Assembly (NCBI GenBank): GCA_001630475.1 | Contig: KV419394.1 | Coordinates: 186,001 to 250,000 of the forward strand | Origin: Sistotremastrum niveocremeum HHB9708 | Taxonomy: Eukaryota; Basidiomycota; Agaricomycetes; Sistotremastrales; Sistotremastraceae | Direction of reading: 5' to 3' | DNA length: 64,000 nt | The notes under the pieces: model-generated | What the model was told of the DNA's origin: nothing | Seen by the model: only the letters and a program-made list of their open reading frames with translations | The model's database searches: none | Program-made: the position numbers and the translations under genes | Part shown: positions 23,865-37,191 of the stretch, piece by piece | Position numbering within the stretch: the stretch's first letter is position 1 | Layout: each line of letters starts with the position of its first letter

Positions 23865-26800
23865 ATGAACCAGCAGTGGTCGAACCAGCAGCCTGGGTAT
23901 CAGTATCCTCAACAGACTGGTGCGCCAGGTCCTGGAGGTTTCCAACAGCCTGGATTCGGAGGTTTGTTACCGCAAAGGACCGGATTTCCTGGACAATTCC
24001 AGCAGCAACCACAGCAGTTTCAGCAGCAACCGCAACAGTTCCAACAACAGCAGTTCCAACAACCGCGACTCCAGCCTCAGGCAACAGGCTTTGCGCCCTC
24101 TAACTTCCAGAATCAAAATCAAGGATTTGGAGGCGGTATACCGCCCGTCCCACCGCTGCCGTCCAACCTCACCGGTCGTCCAGGCTTCCAGCCCTCACAG
24201 CCCACTCAGCTGAACACCAATGCATCTCTGCTCAATCCTCAGCAGCAGCGTTTCCTCAGTCCATCACCTGGATTCGGGGCGTCGCCCATCTCCTCTCAAC
24301 CCACGGGATATGGAGGCAGTGGGTTCAGTGCGCAGCCTCTTGTACCGCAGATGACCGGATTTGTCGATCCACGGCTGCAAATGATGTCCAGCACATTTAT
24401 GCCAGCTAACACTTCTGCTCCATATTCTCAAGGCGGCGTCCCTCAGTTCTCGGGTGCGGGCGGACCTCAGCAGGGTCAGTCCTTGCAACAGTCTTTCCAG
24501 CAGCACAACCAAGCACAGAGGGGCAATGCTGCGCCCAAAATTCCTTGGGCTCTCTCTAAGGCTGAGAAGAAGAACTACGATCAAATCTTCCGTGCTTGGG
24601 ATCCTCAAAGTACTGGGTTTATTAGTGGACAAACGGCGCTCGAGGTCTTTGGTCAAAGCGGTCTAGAGAAGAACGATCTTGCCCGGATTTGGTACGATTG
24701 TCTCCTCACTTTGTGAACGTCGTACTCAGCAGTCGACTCAGGACTCTTGCTGACGTCGATAACCGAGGCAAGCTGAACCACGCTGAATTTTACGTGGCAA
24801 TGGGTCTCATCTATCGGCGTGCGTATCCGCCTCGCTGCTGATAGTCCAGACGTCTGACATATGTACAGGCCTTAATGGAAATGATATACCCGATGTCCTA
24901 CCTCAGGAACTCGTCCCTCCTTCCGCTCGTGATCTCGACGAATCGGTCAACTTTATCAAGGACGTTCTTGGGAAAGATACGTATTCGAGAGCGTCCAGCG
25001 GCTCCGAGAGTCCAGTCTCGGCGCTGAAATCACGCTCTTTCCACGAGTCCACGGCTCCTGGCGCTGGATCGCGTAAAGATGCCACCGTGTACAAACACGA
25101 CAACGCACAACCTGGCAGCAACTACAAGTCTGCTCTACGTAATTTCGATCGACGAACTGTTAGATCAGCAGCTGACGAGGATAGCCCGGCTGCTGATTTA
25201 TCGGATATCAAGCGTGATCTCGAAAGCTCTGCGGAGCTCCTCGAGAAATCTGCCAGTCGAGACGAAGAAGATGCTGCCTTGGATCAGGAGATGGACGACC
25301 TCAAATGGCGTGCTAAACGTCTCAAGGAAGATCTCAACCGTGTGTCGAAGGGACCAAGGAGTGTGGCCCGAGACGAAGAACGAAGAAGTCTCGAGCGTGA
25401 CTTGCTTAGACTCCTTCATGAGAAGATACCCGAGGTTGAGAAGAAGATCGAAGAAAGAGAACGGAGGAAAGAGAGGGAGAAGCGCGAATGGATATCAGAA
25501 CGCGATAGGAGGAATGATCGTTATGGAAAGTATGACGATCGTCGGGATGACCGAAGATACGACAGTCGCGACCGCGAAGAAGAAAGGGAAAGAGGCTATC
25601 TGCGTGGCACCTTCGACCGAGACGACGACAGGGAGCGTGAGCGCGACCGTGATCGCGATTATGATCGCGACCGCGACTATCGTGACCGAGACTCAGACCG
25701 CTATGGTCGTTACGATGATCGTGACCGCGAACGGGAGCGCGACCGAGATAGGGATAGGGACAGGGAACGCGATCGCCCACGTAGTCCCCCAGCAAGCTCT
25801 GCTCGGTCCCCGCCACCTGCACCACCGCCAGCATCGTCAAACACTTTGAACGCACCACCGCCAGCGCCACCTGTACCAGCGGCCTCTCCGGCACCGAAGC
25901 TGAAGTCCATGACACCGGAGGAGCGCAAGGCCTATATTCAACAACAGGCCCAGCAACGTCTCGCAGATCGTATGCGCTTACTAGGCGTCACGTCTCCCTC
26001 CGTTCCATCTGTGGATTCGAGTGTCGAGGATAGGTTGGCGAGAGAGAAGAAAGAAGCTGAAGAAAAGGCTCAGAAGGCCGAACTAGAGCAACAGGAGAGG
26101 GAAAGGGCTCGTCGAGAGAAACTCCAGGAAGCTAAGGGTATCAAAGAGGACACTCCATCCACACCTTCGGCTCCTGTTGCTCCTGCTGTCGTAGCCCCTC
26201 CTCCACCTCCCCAGGCAGCAGCACCTGCGCCTAAAGCTCGAGTTCCAGCTCCCCCGCCGCCTCGTTCACGACCGAAAGCTCCCCCTCCACGGTCAGCTGC
26301 TCCAGCTGTGGCTTCGCCTCCCGCACCTGCACCTGTCCGAGCTCCGGTTCAGCTTCCTGCTGCTCCAGCACCGCCCGCAGTTGACCCCGAAGAAGAAACA
26401 TTCAAAGCTCGTGAAGCTGCTCTCAAAAAGGCGAGAGAAGAGCGCGCTGCTCGTCTACGCCAGCTTGAGCAGGAAGAAGAGGAAGCTCGGCTTGCCGAAG
26501 AGGAATATCAGAACAGACGGAAAGCACTTGAACGCTCAGCTACGCCTACTCCTCCTGCTGTCCGTTCTCCTTCTGCCCCTATCGTGCCAACGCCTCCTGT
26601 GGCCCCGTCTCCTGCTGCTGTCTCACCCGCTGAAGCCCCGCCACCCCCTCCACCACCACCACCTGCACCTGCACCTCCATCTTCGGCTGCTGGAACAGGA
26701 TCGAGCACCAACCCGTTCAGTCGCCTCAAAGCTCAAGGGAATGGAGCGGCCTCACCTGCAACGCCCGTTACGAACGGTGATAAAAATCCCTTCTTCCGTC

Positions 26801-29800
26801 CTACCCAGGCCGCGGTAGCTGTTTCACCCCCTGCACCAACGCCTCCAGCTCCTGTAGTGCCGCCACCTGTGCGCGCTGCATCGATACCCCCTCCCCAGAA
26901 ATCAACTTATAATACTGCGCCGAGTGAGAGCGGTGATGAATGGGATGATCCTAAAGAAAAAGATGAGGATGACAGTAGCGAAGACGAATATTCTGGAGCT
27001 CGCAACCTCCGAGATAACCTTGCTAAGCATGTCTTTGGCTCCATAATGCCTGCACGTCCCACCTCTGCTGCTGGAACCTCAAAGCCTAGTACTCCTGCTC
27101 CTCCCAGTGCTCCTCCCGTAGTTGATACTGAGATACCTTCTGCACCACCTGCTCCTGGACCGCCTCCCCCTCCTGGACCTCCACCGCCTCCTGCTTTCAC
27201 TGCGCCAGCTCCTTCAGCTGACCCCAATGCTGGAAGAGGCGCTCTTCTTGGAGCCATTCAGGCAGGCACTAGATTGCGCAAGACTGTTACTAACGATCGC
27301 AGCTCTGCTCCAGTGGCAGGCCAAGTACTTGGCAGTGCTGATCCTCCGGCTCATGTCATTGCGCCGGTCCGTCCTCCATCTCCTCCATCCCCTGTTTCGG
27401 ACGATGTCGAATCTATACCCTTGAACTCAGCCACAAATTCTAATCGTCAGTCTGTTGATTGGTATGCAAGTCTTGCGGCTGACCATCAACGTGTACCGAC
27501 TCTGCCAGCTCACGAAGAAGAGGCGGAGGACGAAGAGGAAGCAGCACCCGTTATTCCCGACATCACCATTCATGAACCTGTCAAAGCGGAATCTCATGAT
27601 GATCCTCTTCAAGATATTGATACGTCGTCCGGTATGTCCTTCCTTCCATGACCTCAAATTATAAGTCAAACCATGCTACTAGAATTCCGTGTCCGGACCT
27701 TGTACTCCTACGAAGCCCAGCGTCCCGAAGATTTGTGTATGTGAACAAAATTATTTCTGTTCTGTTACTCAGTAGAACCATAGCGTTTGCTGAGAATTTG
27801 ATCCTGATCGCCCATCCTTCAAAGAGCGGGAGCGACTGGTGGCATGGAACTGTTGTCCGCGACAACAAATCCGGCTTCTTCCCGAACACTTACGTTCAGA
27901 AACTTGAGAGTGGTGAGAGCCATTCCTACTTCTCCCGAGAGCAACGCATTGATGGACGTACAGTGAAAGCGAAGGCAATATACTCATATGAAGGAGGAAG
28001 TGCCGAAGAGTTACCTTTCTCGGAGGGCGATGAACTGACAATTGTGGATCAAAGCGATGCAGATTGGTGGAAGACAGAGCGAGGTGGTGTCGTATTCATC
28101 GTACCTGCCGCTTATCTAGAAGTTATTAATGGTTAGTTTCTGCTACCCCCCTCTCCCCTCCTCTTTCGTTTACTTCTAAGGCGCAGGCTAAAGTTTTGCT
28201 TTTGTTCTTTTTCATGTATGCTCCTCAAAATCAAAATGTTATTAATTTCATCCTTGCGTTGGACCGTGAAGCGTCTTTGAGTATTTCATCGAATCAGCCC
28301 AGTCAACCTCGCTCGTCGCGACCGGACCCTGAGGAGCAGCCCCAACTTCAGCTTCCGACTATTAGCACCGAAACCCCCAGCCAATCTGATCTCGACGCTA
28401 AAACAGAAGGCACTATGGAAGAGGAAGAGTATCATTCTTTCGAGTCCGATACTGACTATAAGACTGTAGAAACGGGCTCCGACGAAGATGATAGCGATGA
28501 CGAGGATGCGCAGGCGCGGGAAGTTGAACGACAGAAAGTGATGGAGGCTGCTGGTTTGGTTATCAAACCTGACCCTGCAGCGCCTCTCGTTCGGGCAAAG
28601 TCACTCAAGAAACGTCGACCGCCGCCTCCGGCACCGGAAAGAAGTACAACTACATCTAGCCAGCCCATCGATAGAAGTCTACCTCCGACACCCTCTACTG
28701 AAGAAGAGCCTGCTAGCCCTGCAGAACCTATACACGTCGACGATGCGTTCGAGCGATATGAAAACTTCAAACAACGAGATCAGCATAGATTCTCTACTTC
28801 GACTATCGAAAGCAATCTGCCACCTTCCTCGCCTGTTTCGCTCGCGCCATCGATGAGTCCTTCGGTTTCCAAAACGGAAGGCGAATCGCGATACAGTGCT
28901 CAATCATTCTTGCATAGCATCTTGGGCCGTAAATCAACCCCTGGCGCCGAAGATAAAACTGCAAATATGTCCCGAATTTCTACCGCCTCGATCTCCGGAC
29001 CGATTCACGCTGCGTCGTCATCGGCAGATATGTCACGGCAAGGAAGTCCTGCTTTGGGATCTGTGAGCCTGCAGTAATAAGATACGCATCATGCTGATAG
29101 TGTCAGTAGTCTTGGTCAAGTCTCATTGGGAAAGATGCGCTGGATGGGATCATGCCGGAGGAACGGAAGCGGCAGGAGGTGTGCTGGCTCTCTTCTGCTC
29201 TCCGGAGAAAAATTCATTAGAATGCAAGGCGATATTTGAACTGATATATACGGAGAGCGCATACGTGCGCGATCTCCAGCTGGTCGTCGAGGTAAGAACC
29301 TCCCGTTGCATTTGACTCGCAAAGAACTAAATGTCATCGCAGGTCTTCTATGCGAGCATGCTGTCGCTTCTGGATACCAAAGCTATCACAGTTATCTTTG
29401 CGAACATTGAAGACATTCTGTTGACTAATACAGTACGTTTAGTACCTCGTGCCCAGGGAGTACTCGACTTATCAAAGTGCAGGCATTTCTGAGTTCTTTG
29501 GAAGAGCGACAGAAGGAATGTCGGCTTTATATTGACGAGATCGGTGATGTATTGGAAATGCACGTGGCACAAATGAACGTGTACATGGTGAGCACCAGCA
29601 TTCTATGGCCAAGGCAAGATTGACATCTGGCTAGCAATATTGTGTCAACCAAGGGGGTGCCATTCAAGTCTTGCAGTCCCTTCGAGAAACCAAATCAGAG
29701 CTAGCTGCCCATCTTCAGGTAAGTTCAACGATTCTTGGCTTCCTTTGCACGGTTACCTGAGGACCTAATTCTTTTTTCAGAAATTAAGAGATGACCCCGT

Positions 29801-30698
29801 TGTCCGGAATCTTGACCTGTCAAGTTATCTCCTCATTCCCAGTTCGTTTCCTTGCACGAATCATTCACGGCCTTCTCATATTCGATAAATAGTGCAAAGA
29901 ATCACGCGTTATCCTCTGCTCATTAGACAGGTGTGCATCACAATGCTCTGCCGATTGTTCCCTAATGGTCTTTTTACAGATCTTGAATCATACTCGGGCA
30001 GATCAGGACCGAGATCAAGTTGGGCGAGCTCTGGCCGCTGCCGAGGGCATACTGGCCTCCATCAATGAGACAATACGGGAAGAAGAAGGAATTCAACGTC
30101 TCAAAGTTATTTCGAAAGAACTATGGGTCGGTCAAGGGTGTGTTGTTCCAGATCTTCTTTGACCACCTGGAGGCTTATCAATCTCTTGCAGGCGGCTTGA
30201 CTTGAGTGAACCGACGCGATACATGGGGCGAAGATTACTCTTGCGCGAAGGAATACTTCTGAAAGCCAAGAGTAGCAAGAAACTCAGAGCGTTCTTGTGC
30301 AGTGACGTCCTTGTTCTCACCGTTGAGGCTACCAGAACGTTGTATCGGATGGTCAGTTTCATATTCAGACGGCCAGAAATCATCGTGTGCCTAATCTGAA
30401 CACGTGCAGCCTATTCCCTTGTCCGAAGTACGGGTGACGGAACTCGTCGGAAAACGAGGTTCGTTTTTCTTTGTGCTGGTTTCTCATGCGGTGGATATAT
30501 ATGTGTTACTGAACTTGGCCTTACCTAGATGACCTGGCATTTCAGCTTGAACTGGCATACCCGAGAGGAGGCGACGTGATTGCACTACGAGCCACTTCTG
30601 CCAGAGACTGCAAACTGTGGATGTCATCGATTGAGCAAGCTGGCAAGAAGTGTGCAGAGGCTGAGAGACGTGCGGCCCGCCGTGTTCGAAGGAGATGA
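23865..30698 (+). CDS. CIN1: Intersectin-like EH-SH3-RhoGEF protein (Cin1 type)
   Basis: Seventeen exons with agreeing phases code 1968 residues. Order: a Gln-rich N-terminus with repeated PQ-x-TGF/TGY motifs; one EH domain (about 225-310; ALSKAEKKNYDQIFRAWD, LADVDNRGKLNHAEFYVAMG); a charged coiled coil with an Asp/Arg/Glu run; a long Pro-rich region with polyproline tracts; SH3-1 (about 1224-1290; TLYSYEAQRPEDLSF, DWWHGTV); SH3-2 (ADWWKTERGG); a linker; a DH domain (about 1640-1830; AIFELIYTESAYVRDLQLVV, LLIPMQRITRYPLL); and PH (to about 1960). It should link endocytic coats with actin and activate a Cdc42-like GTPase. The nearest described relative is Cryptococcus Cin1. Unlike animal intersectin-L I see no C2 domain. 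The small 3' exons (38-170 nt) all lie in the DH-PH half. Confidence 0.93.
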
Positions 30699-31200
30699 AA
30701 CTTTTCTACTGGTCATCTTGTATATATGTACTTCTTGGGCGCATTGTTGTACAATATCATCAGAGTCGTCGGTGACGTTGAAACACCAGACATTACGAGC
30801 GGTGGATTGGATGTCGATTGCTGGCGCTCACATCATGATAACGGCTGTTGTTCTGCAGATGGTAGGACGAAAATCAATGGTCTCATTGGCGGCGAAAGGA
30901 CAGCCTTGCTCTTGATATCAGGCCAAGAATTCAGGTGCGTGTTTATTGATCAGGAGCTCTCGAAACTTGCTCATTGTCTGTTGATAGAAACCTGGTCTAA
31001 AAGTCCGAGGGGTTCCGAGTCTACGAGCTAGCTTCGGCTCCGAACTGACATAATTGTTCGTAAATTTCAACAACACTGAGGACACTATTCCATCCTGGAT
31101 CAGGTCATTTAACGTCGAACACTAGTATCATCATCGACTGGTGGCATTCAGGTCGTGGTTCAAGTGAGGTCGGCGGAGATTGAACAACGACTTGACCATT
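30699..31200. other. Intergenic region, intersectin-like gene to CDC73
   Basis: About 0.5 kb between two genes on the same strand. It holds the 3' end of the intersectin-like transcript and the CDC73 promoter. The open frames here show no domain, and none resembles a C2 domain. Confidence 0.4.
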
Positions 31201-32720
31201 ATGTCGGAAGACCCATTGAATGCTTTGCGAAATAGCATTCGTTCAAAGCGTTCCATCACTTACCTCGAGAACGGAGAACCCTCCAAGAAATTCATTACTG
31301 CATCTGACCTTCGACTCTCGCCATCTCTGACTTTTCCGAAAGCCACAACCACTCGACTTCGCAAGCCAGGAACCAATAGTGTTGACCCCACCGCCAATCC
31401 CGACGATTTCATCTCATTAGGAGCTGTTTACCTTGCTTGGCTCTACAAGGATGTATCTGGTGCCGAATATATGAAACAGATGCGAGAGAATGGCGCTGGA
31501 AGCTCATTCGTCAGTGTTACAGAGAAGAAGAGCCTTGTGGACTGGTTAGAAGGCAAGAGATCAGAGTTGGACAGTCTTGCGCCATTGCAACGTATGCCTC
31601 CAATCTTCTGACCTCATTATAGTCACTAATATGCACTGCAGAGGAGTCCGGGACACCACCTGGGTCACCGTCGCGCGGTCCTGGCACCACGCTACCCACC
31701 ACACCCGCCGCAGGTGTAAAGCGGCGATACGTCCCAAAACCTTCAGATCTCGAAGCCGCAAAGCGAATAAGAGCGAACGAGATTGAGTTGAGGGATCGCA
31801 ATACCGTCCTACGAGGAACAAAACCGAACGTGCGTTCTCTCGTGTTCATATCAGCATAATCCCTCCTTACCAGTCCGCAGAATTTTACCTCCATCCAAAA
31901 GGTCTACGCTGACAAATTACGGCGAATCCGAGAAAGCGCCAAGTCAGGACAGTCTGCCACTGCATCAACACCTGCCAAGCCCGTCTCTGATCCCAAATTG
32001 GCCGCTCGAAAAGCCAAGAATATGCATCCTATCATCATGATATCCTCCTCCCCCACTTCTCTTATCACCATGTACAACGTCAAGAAATTCCTGCAAGACG
32101 CCGTCTTCGAAAGCCCAGCTGAAGCCCGCGAGAAGGCAATGGCAGAGGGAAGCACCAAACCGGAGGACATGATTCCGATATATCGGAAGAAGACTCAGAT
32201 AGGACCTGGTGGGAAGGAGATTGAAACGCGATCGCGATATTTTGTGGTTGATGGGACTGACGCGCTGGGCAAGTTTGGCGCGGATGCGTGGTGTGTGCTG
32301 TCCTCTTTTACACCCGTCATAATTGAATGCCGACGGTCTCAAAGGGACAGAGTGGTATGTGTTATGACGACGGGTCAAGCATGGCAGTTCAGACCATACA
32401 AATGGAGTGAGCCTCGGCAGCTGTTCCATCATGGTGAGTCACCGGTTATGAATTCACATTCGAAAGCCGTTCTCAGCGATCCGATAGTCAAAGGTGTATA
32501 TGTTTCATGGTCCAATGATCCTCCAAACACCAAGATTCAAGATTGGAACGTGACTGAGCTCAAAGTACGTCTTCTGATAACACTGCCATCCGAGTTCGTT
32601 CTCAGGAATTCCTCGTAGATCGACCAGCACCGACGACACGTGGATAAATCAGTTGTCGCGCATTTTTGGAAAATTCTTGATACCTGGACGAGTGCGAACA
32701 AGCCATGGCTTGTTTCATAG
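31201..32720 (+). CDS. CDC73: CDC73/parafibromin, Paf1 complex subunit
   Basis: Six exons: 31201-31591, 31642-31829, 31881-32290, 32345-32433, 32488-32564 and 32619-32720, 418 residues. Cdc73 joins the Paf1 complex to elongating RNA polymerase II and supports histone modification. The N-terminal half has the conserved LGAVYLAWLYKD segment; the middle has ANEIELRDRNTVLRG and VYADKLRRIRE. The Ras-like C-terminal domain runs from about residue 250 (HPIIMISSSPTSLITMYNVK) through FLQDAVFE and AWQFRPYKW to HFWKILDTWTSANKPWL. The length agrees with yeast Cdc73 (393). Confidence 0.96.
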
Positions 32721-33080
32721 CACCGTTCCGGCGGTGGCAACCGTTCTCATCGCGCTGTGATGGTGTCTCATGAGTTTCTTGCGTTGGTTTGCTCCCCTGT
32801 TCTGTCATATATCTTTTCTTACTATAGTACATCCCGAGCCATGTCCTATAGCCTCGCTTTCTATCGCAACGTGCGAATAATGTTTGTAGAACTAACGAAG
32901 AACTTATTGATTGAAACTACTAGTATCTATGGAACAACCAGTGCTCGATAGATTGCTTAAGATGAAAGAACGAAGGGCTACGATTGAATCGGCGAAATCA
33001 CTGGAGATAAAGAGTATGATTTATATTTTCTGAGTTTTTCACGTCTCTTCGCGGGCTTTGAAGTTCTGAAGGCTTGAAGA

Positions 33081-33655
33081 TCACACATGCTTGTGAACGA
33101 AGTCAATGAATCTCTGAAACTTCATTGAAAGTTAATTCGAGATATAGCTGGCGTACAATGAAGACATACCCAAGTCGACATCACGGAGGCTCTGAAACTG
33201 GAGCTGAGAATCTTCGACGTTTTCCTTCTGATGACTTTGATCTTCGATGAATGCTCGTCTTTGGGCTTCTCGGACTCTTGAATGTGCTCGGGCTTGATGC
33301 TCTCACGATCTTCGGTGACTTCGTCATGCTTTTCCAAAGCAGCACATCTCAGGAATTCATAGTATCTATCGATACGATCGAATGTATATTTGCTACTGTA
33401 CGACGGGGTGTAAATCTGCGACGTTTATCAGCACTGTAAAGACACGATAAGGGGATAAAGTACCTCGTCGGTGAAGGACCTGTCAACGCCTTCACTCTCT
33501 TCGAGATCGTCAACGACAGCTGGAGAAGAAGAGTCGCGGAAAAGGTAGGAATGAGGACGAAGATCGGATCGGGAAGGAGAGGAGAAGGAAGCGGTAGAGA
33601 CGACGAGGTCAATGGAAGGGAATGGATGTTTCAAAGCTCGCTGAGGAGCTTGCAT
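33081..33655 (-). CDS. Small hypothetical protein, three exons
   Basis: Start 33655, exons 33464-33655, 33170-33415 and 33081-33119, separated by introns of 48 and 50 bp with GT-AG borders; 158 residues in agreeing phase. The N-terminus is Ser/Pro-rich (STASFSSPSRSDLRPHS). The middle has YTFDRIDRYYEFLRC, then a Glu/Lys-rich stretch and IKVIRRKTSKILSSSFR; the short last exon adds FQRFIDFVHKHV. No known domain is recognised. It is tail-to-tail with CDC73, 360 bp apart. Confidence 0.55.
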
Positions 33656-35699
33656 AGCTTATCGAAGGAGAGGAGAATTCGAAGAAAGGAAGGGTAAGAT
33701 GATGGTAGGGGACGAAAGTGGAAAAAATTTGATGGGGATGTATTTGAGATGGGTCCAGAGATCGCGTAGCTTTCCGAGACCAAGAAAGGTTACTTTGAGA
33801 GGAGTCAGAGATACAGAGACGGAATTAGGCTCCGAGTATGCCTTGAGGCGCGTTTCGGATCCGGGATCAATTGGAGCGACGCGTCGGGTTTATTTCAACG
33901 TCGAACAATGACAGGAGGCCCTTCGAGAGTTTGACAACAAGCTTTCGATGTGAAGAAGATGGCTTGATCAATGAAGACTTCAAATAACAGTTTACTAGTG
34001 TCCGTCAGCATGCATCTGGGCCAAGATCGAGTCCAGCCAGAAGCCATCCAAGAGTCACTTGGCCCTTGACACACAGCAAGTCGCCTGCAAAATGTCACGC
34101 AATATAACCGATTGCCATATAGAATTCGAAGAATTTGGGATCCCGGCTTCGTGAGTTGGCCAGGCGTCAGCCTCTCGACGGACCATATGACTTGCGATCG
34201 ATTTGCCTGTCTTCATCCAGGGTATAAGAGGCTCTGATGGCGATGAGATTTTGCAAGATGAAGACCCCCGTCGACACAAGAAAGGGCCCAGTAAATCGGC
34301 AAGTCGAGTACTGGATACGGCCACGATAGTCCTCAAAAGCATCCAAATCGACGTGATCGATGCCAAAGCGGCCACAAGCACTTCTAACAGTTAACTCTCT
34401 GGTTAAGCCATAGACACCAAGGCTAGACAGATCCAGGCATACGCAACTCTGGATAGCTATGGACCAGTAATGGGCCGATGAGCCAAATGTCAACAGCAAG
34501 ATTTGGACCGCACTTACGCATCAGACACCAACACATCAATCCACAGAAGATCTTCAGAATTTTCGTGTTGGCAAGTCCACTTAGTGACCTCAGGGCATGG
34601 TCGTTTTTTCCATCGTCGCTGCATCGGTGTCTGGCCGCTCTCTCTGCATGTGCCCAATCCATTTGGTCTGATGACCATGGCCACTGCTTGAATAAACTCC
34701 AGCATGGTGATGCATTCAGCGGTGGTGTGCCAGTGAAATATCGATAGAGGACAGAGCGTGGTCTGAGACTGTCGACTTGAGTGTATGCATGTGGTCGGGA
34801 GAGAGATGACTTCCGCTTCCGTCCTTTCGAACTGGTCGAGTCTTTGACTTCAAATTTCCATCAAATTGGCAGCTCAGCTCTGTGCCACTCTAGCTCGTCG
34901 GTCTGCATATCACGATCACCCAAATCGCGTTTCTGAGGCGGGATCGCGGCCACGAATCGTCAGCGTCAGTCATTTTTTTTCGTCGTGTTTTGGGTATTTG
35001 CAGTCGCACCCCGAAGCTCAATATTCCTAGGATCAGCTCTTTGCCTCAGACATTACATTCTGAAGATCCCTATCACTCTGTGAGGGCTGCATGGCCTCCT
35101 CAAGGATACCCTCCGTGAATAGACACTCCCTACGGATCTCACTCTGGTGAAGTTTCTTCGACAAACTCCAAGCTCAACGATGAAAGCTTCCGACTCATTG
35201 CCATCACGGCCTTATGGGGGAGCTATACGTGATCTACCCAATGTTGAGATGCGTGGACTATGACTTACAGGCAGAGGAACCCCAATTCGCCTGCGCGAGG
35301 AAATCTCTGGAATTCAGATTGGAGACAGCACTCCGAACAACTTCAGTGCCTTCAATCGAAGACCCAGCTGTCGTCTTGGGTGCATCTAGCATTTCTTGTT
35401 GGAGACTGGACGGCAACTGCTGAGTTAACCCGACACCTACTACCATGTTCAGTCAGGTCAATAGAGCTCTTACGCACGAAGCTGCGCTGCTGCCTTCGAA
35501 CCCACGCCTTGGTCTTCTTCTTGCTATCGACCTTCAACGGCTAGTAGATGAATTCGTAAAGCTCTATCCAAGATCGCTGCCATCAAGACCGTAACTCATG
35601 CCTTTCATTATGGTGCGCGATCCGTTCACTTCTAGCTGCGGATACTGACCGTTAGACGGTAATAAACAGCTACTAGTACAGGCATATCGAAGATCCCGT
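33656..35699. other. Gene-poor stretch with hydrophobic fragments
   Basis: About 2 kb without a supported gene. On the minus strand, 34055-34660 has several overlapping protein-like frames, some hydrophobic (DIWLIGPLLVHSYPE; VAALASITSIWMLLRTIVAV), as in a decayed multi-pass membrane protein. On the plus strand 35214-35544 has short frames. Neither gives a consistent exon chain. Confidence 0.35.
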
Positions 35700-36345
35700 C
35701 GAACTCAACAAAGTCAATACGGTCATGTCTGAGACTGCTGTCACCGCTCTCAGGAAGATCAGTGCTGCCTTAAAGTATCTCATGCTCTAAATGAGCGCAA
35801 AGGCGGGTGATCTGCTAGCTTCCACAACCTTTCCATTCATGTACGATCTTCAGGGTTGCGGAGCAGAGTTCTACGGTCAAGTTGAGTTCCCTCCTGATCC
35901 TCTGATGGAGTCCACCCCGCGCCTTCCCGAACCATGCGCGTCCGAGGTCTTCGGCCTCTACTTGTCGTTCTATCGTGCAATAAACGACGGCGGCGCAGAA
36001 GTTCTCTCCCCAGCCACGAATGCAGCTTACAAACTCATGACAACGGAGGTCTCCACTGACACCCTTGCCAAATACCAACTCCACCTCATGTTGAACGACG
36101 ACAACTTCTTGAATGGCGAAAGCGAATGCTACAATGTGTGCGATAAAGTCGCGAGTTTTGAGACCAAATGGCCAGCTATGACTGCGGACTTTAGACTGAA
36201 GTGTCTTCCTCCTAAGTAGGACAATTCTCAGCATGTCATGGAGGTTCACAAGCATGCTGAGACGCGGGCCGAGCTCGAGGCTCAATACGTATCCAAGTCG
36301 GGTGCAATCCGAATCGAGGAACTGGTTGGTGCTGCAATAACATAG
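35700..36345 (+). pseudogene. Probably decayed unknown gene
   Basis: The largest intact piece is a 142-codon frame from ATG 35791 to 36219 (STTFPFMYDLQGCGAEFYGQ, then VFGLYLSFYRAINDGGAEVL). The same frame carries protein-like sequence both before it (ETAVTALRKISAALKYL) and after it (VMEVHKHAETRAELEAQY), separated by in-frame stops without obvious introns. I take it as a broken gene with at least two breaks, or a gene with unusual splicing. The family is unknown. Confidence 0.35.
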
Positions 36346-36905
36346 TTATCTGAGCTTTCTTTGGCCTCCCCTTCGACCTGTTTAAGACGAAACGCGTGGG
36401 ATGTGAGGAGGATGATGCTACTGTCAAAGGGTATCGCGCTGCGTAGGATCTGTATAATTGAAGAAAGCGAAGATCATTTCCGAAATCGACGCTGACATAT
36501 AGTAGTAGAAGAATCGTCTAGTTCTAGAATCAATAAACCAAGATTTCAATTTCTTTTGTATATTATTCAGTCTGGAGGTCTCCGACCAGCTTCAGAGGTC
36601 CATGGTTGGCGCTTGTTGTCGAAGGGAGCTCACCATGACTCCGCTGAATCCGCTACGATCACCTCGAACGTCACGATGTTGTTCATAGGGCGCTGCTAAC
36701 TGTCTCTCTTTCAATGATATCGAAGTGTTTTATGGAACCAATGTAGAGTGGGAAGGCGTTGTCGTGAGATGAGCGGGATGGATGCGGCGGCCTGTGCAAT
36801 CGAACGATCTGTTCAGTATGTAATCCTTCAGGTACTTGTATTGGCTAATCTATATGAACACGAAGTAACATCGAACTCTGTGAAGTCTAGAGCACTGTTC
36901 TGCTC

Positions 36906-37191
36906 ATGGAGGTGTTAACGATCCGCACACTAAGCCCAGGTGCAATCTCGCTTGCTTCTGTCGCTCTCATCAATACGTCTGGCACCTATTGAACTCCCAG
37001 ATATCACCATACGACTCAATAACGCCTATAGAGAGGAAATCACGTCAGATTTTGGGAAAGGGCACTGGTCGCCTGCCGAACAACGTCTGAAACACTGGGT
37101 TCAAGATGAGTGCCAGCGCGTTTTCTCAATCACATCGATGTCTTTTGAGATGGAAGACTCATATATGCATTCAATACAGCTCAATACTTGA
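36906..37191 (+). CDS. Very small hypothetical protein, two exons
   Basis: ATG 36906; exon 1 36906-36939, a 61-bp GT-AG intron, exon 2 37001-37191; 74 residues in agreeing phase. The sequence DITIRLNNAYREEITSDF followed by HWSPAEQRLKHWVQDE looks like a folded helical protein. No domain or signal peptide is recognised. It may be a fragment of a longer, older gene. Confidence 0.4.

Noticed and set aside
25079-25928. Long frames antisense to, or out of frame with, the intersectin-like gene
   Set aside because: They are shadows of the Asp/Arg/Glu and Pro-rich low-complexity coding sequence.
30699-31200. C2 domain extending the intersectin-like gene
   Set aside because: The reading frame stops at 30698 and nothing downstream resembles a C2 domain.
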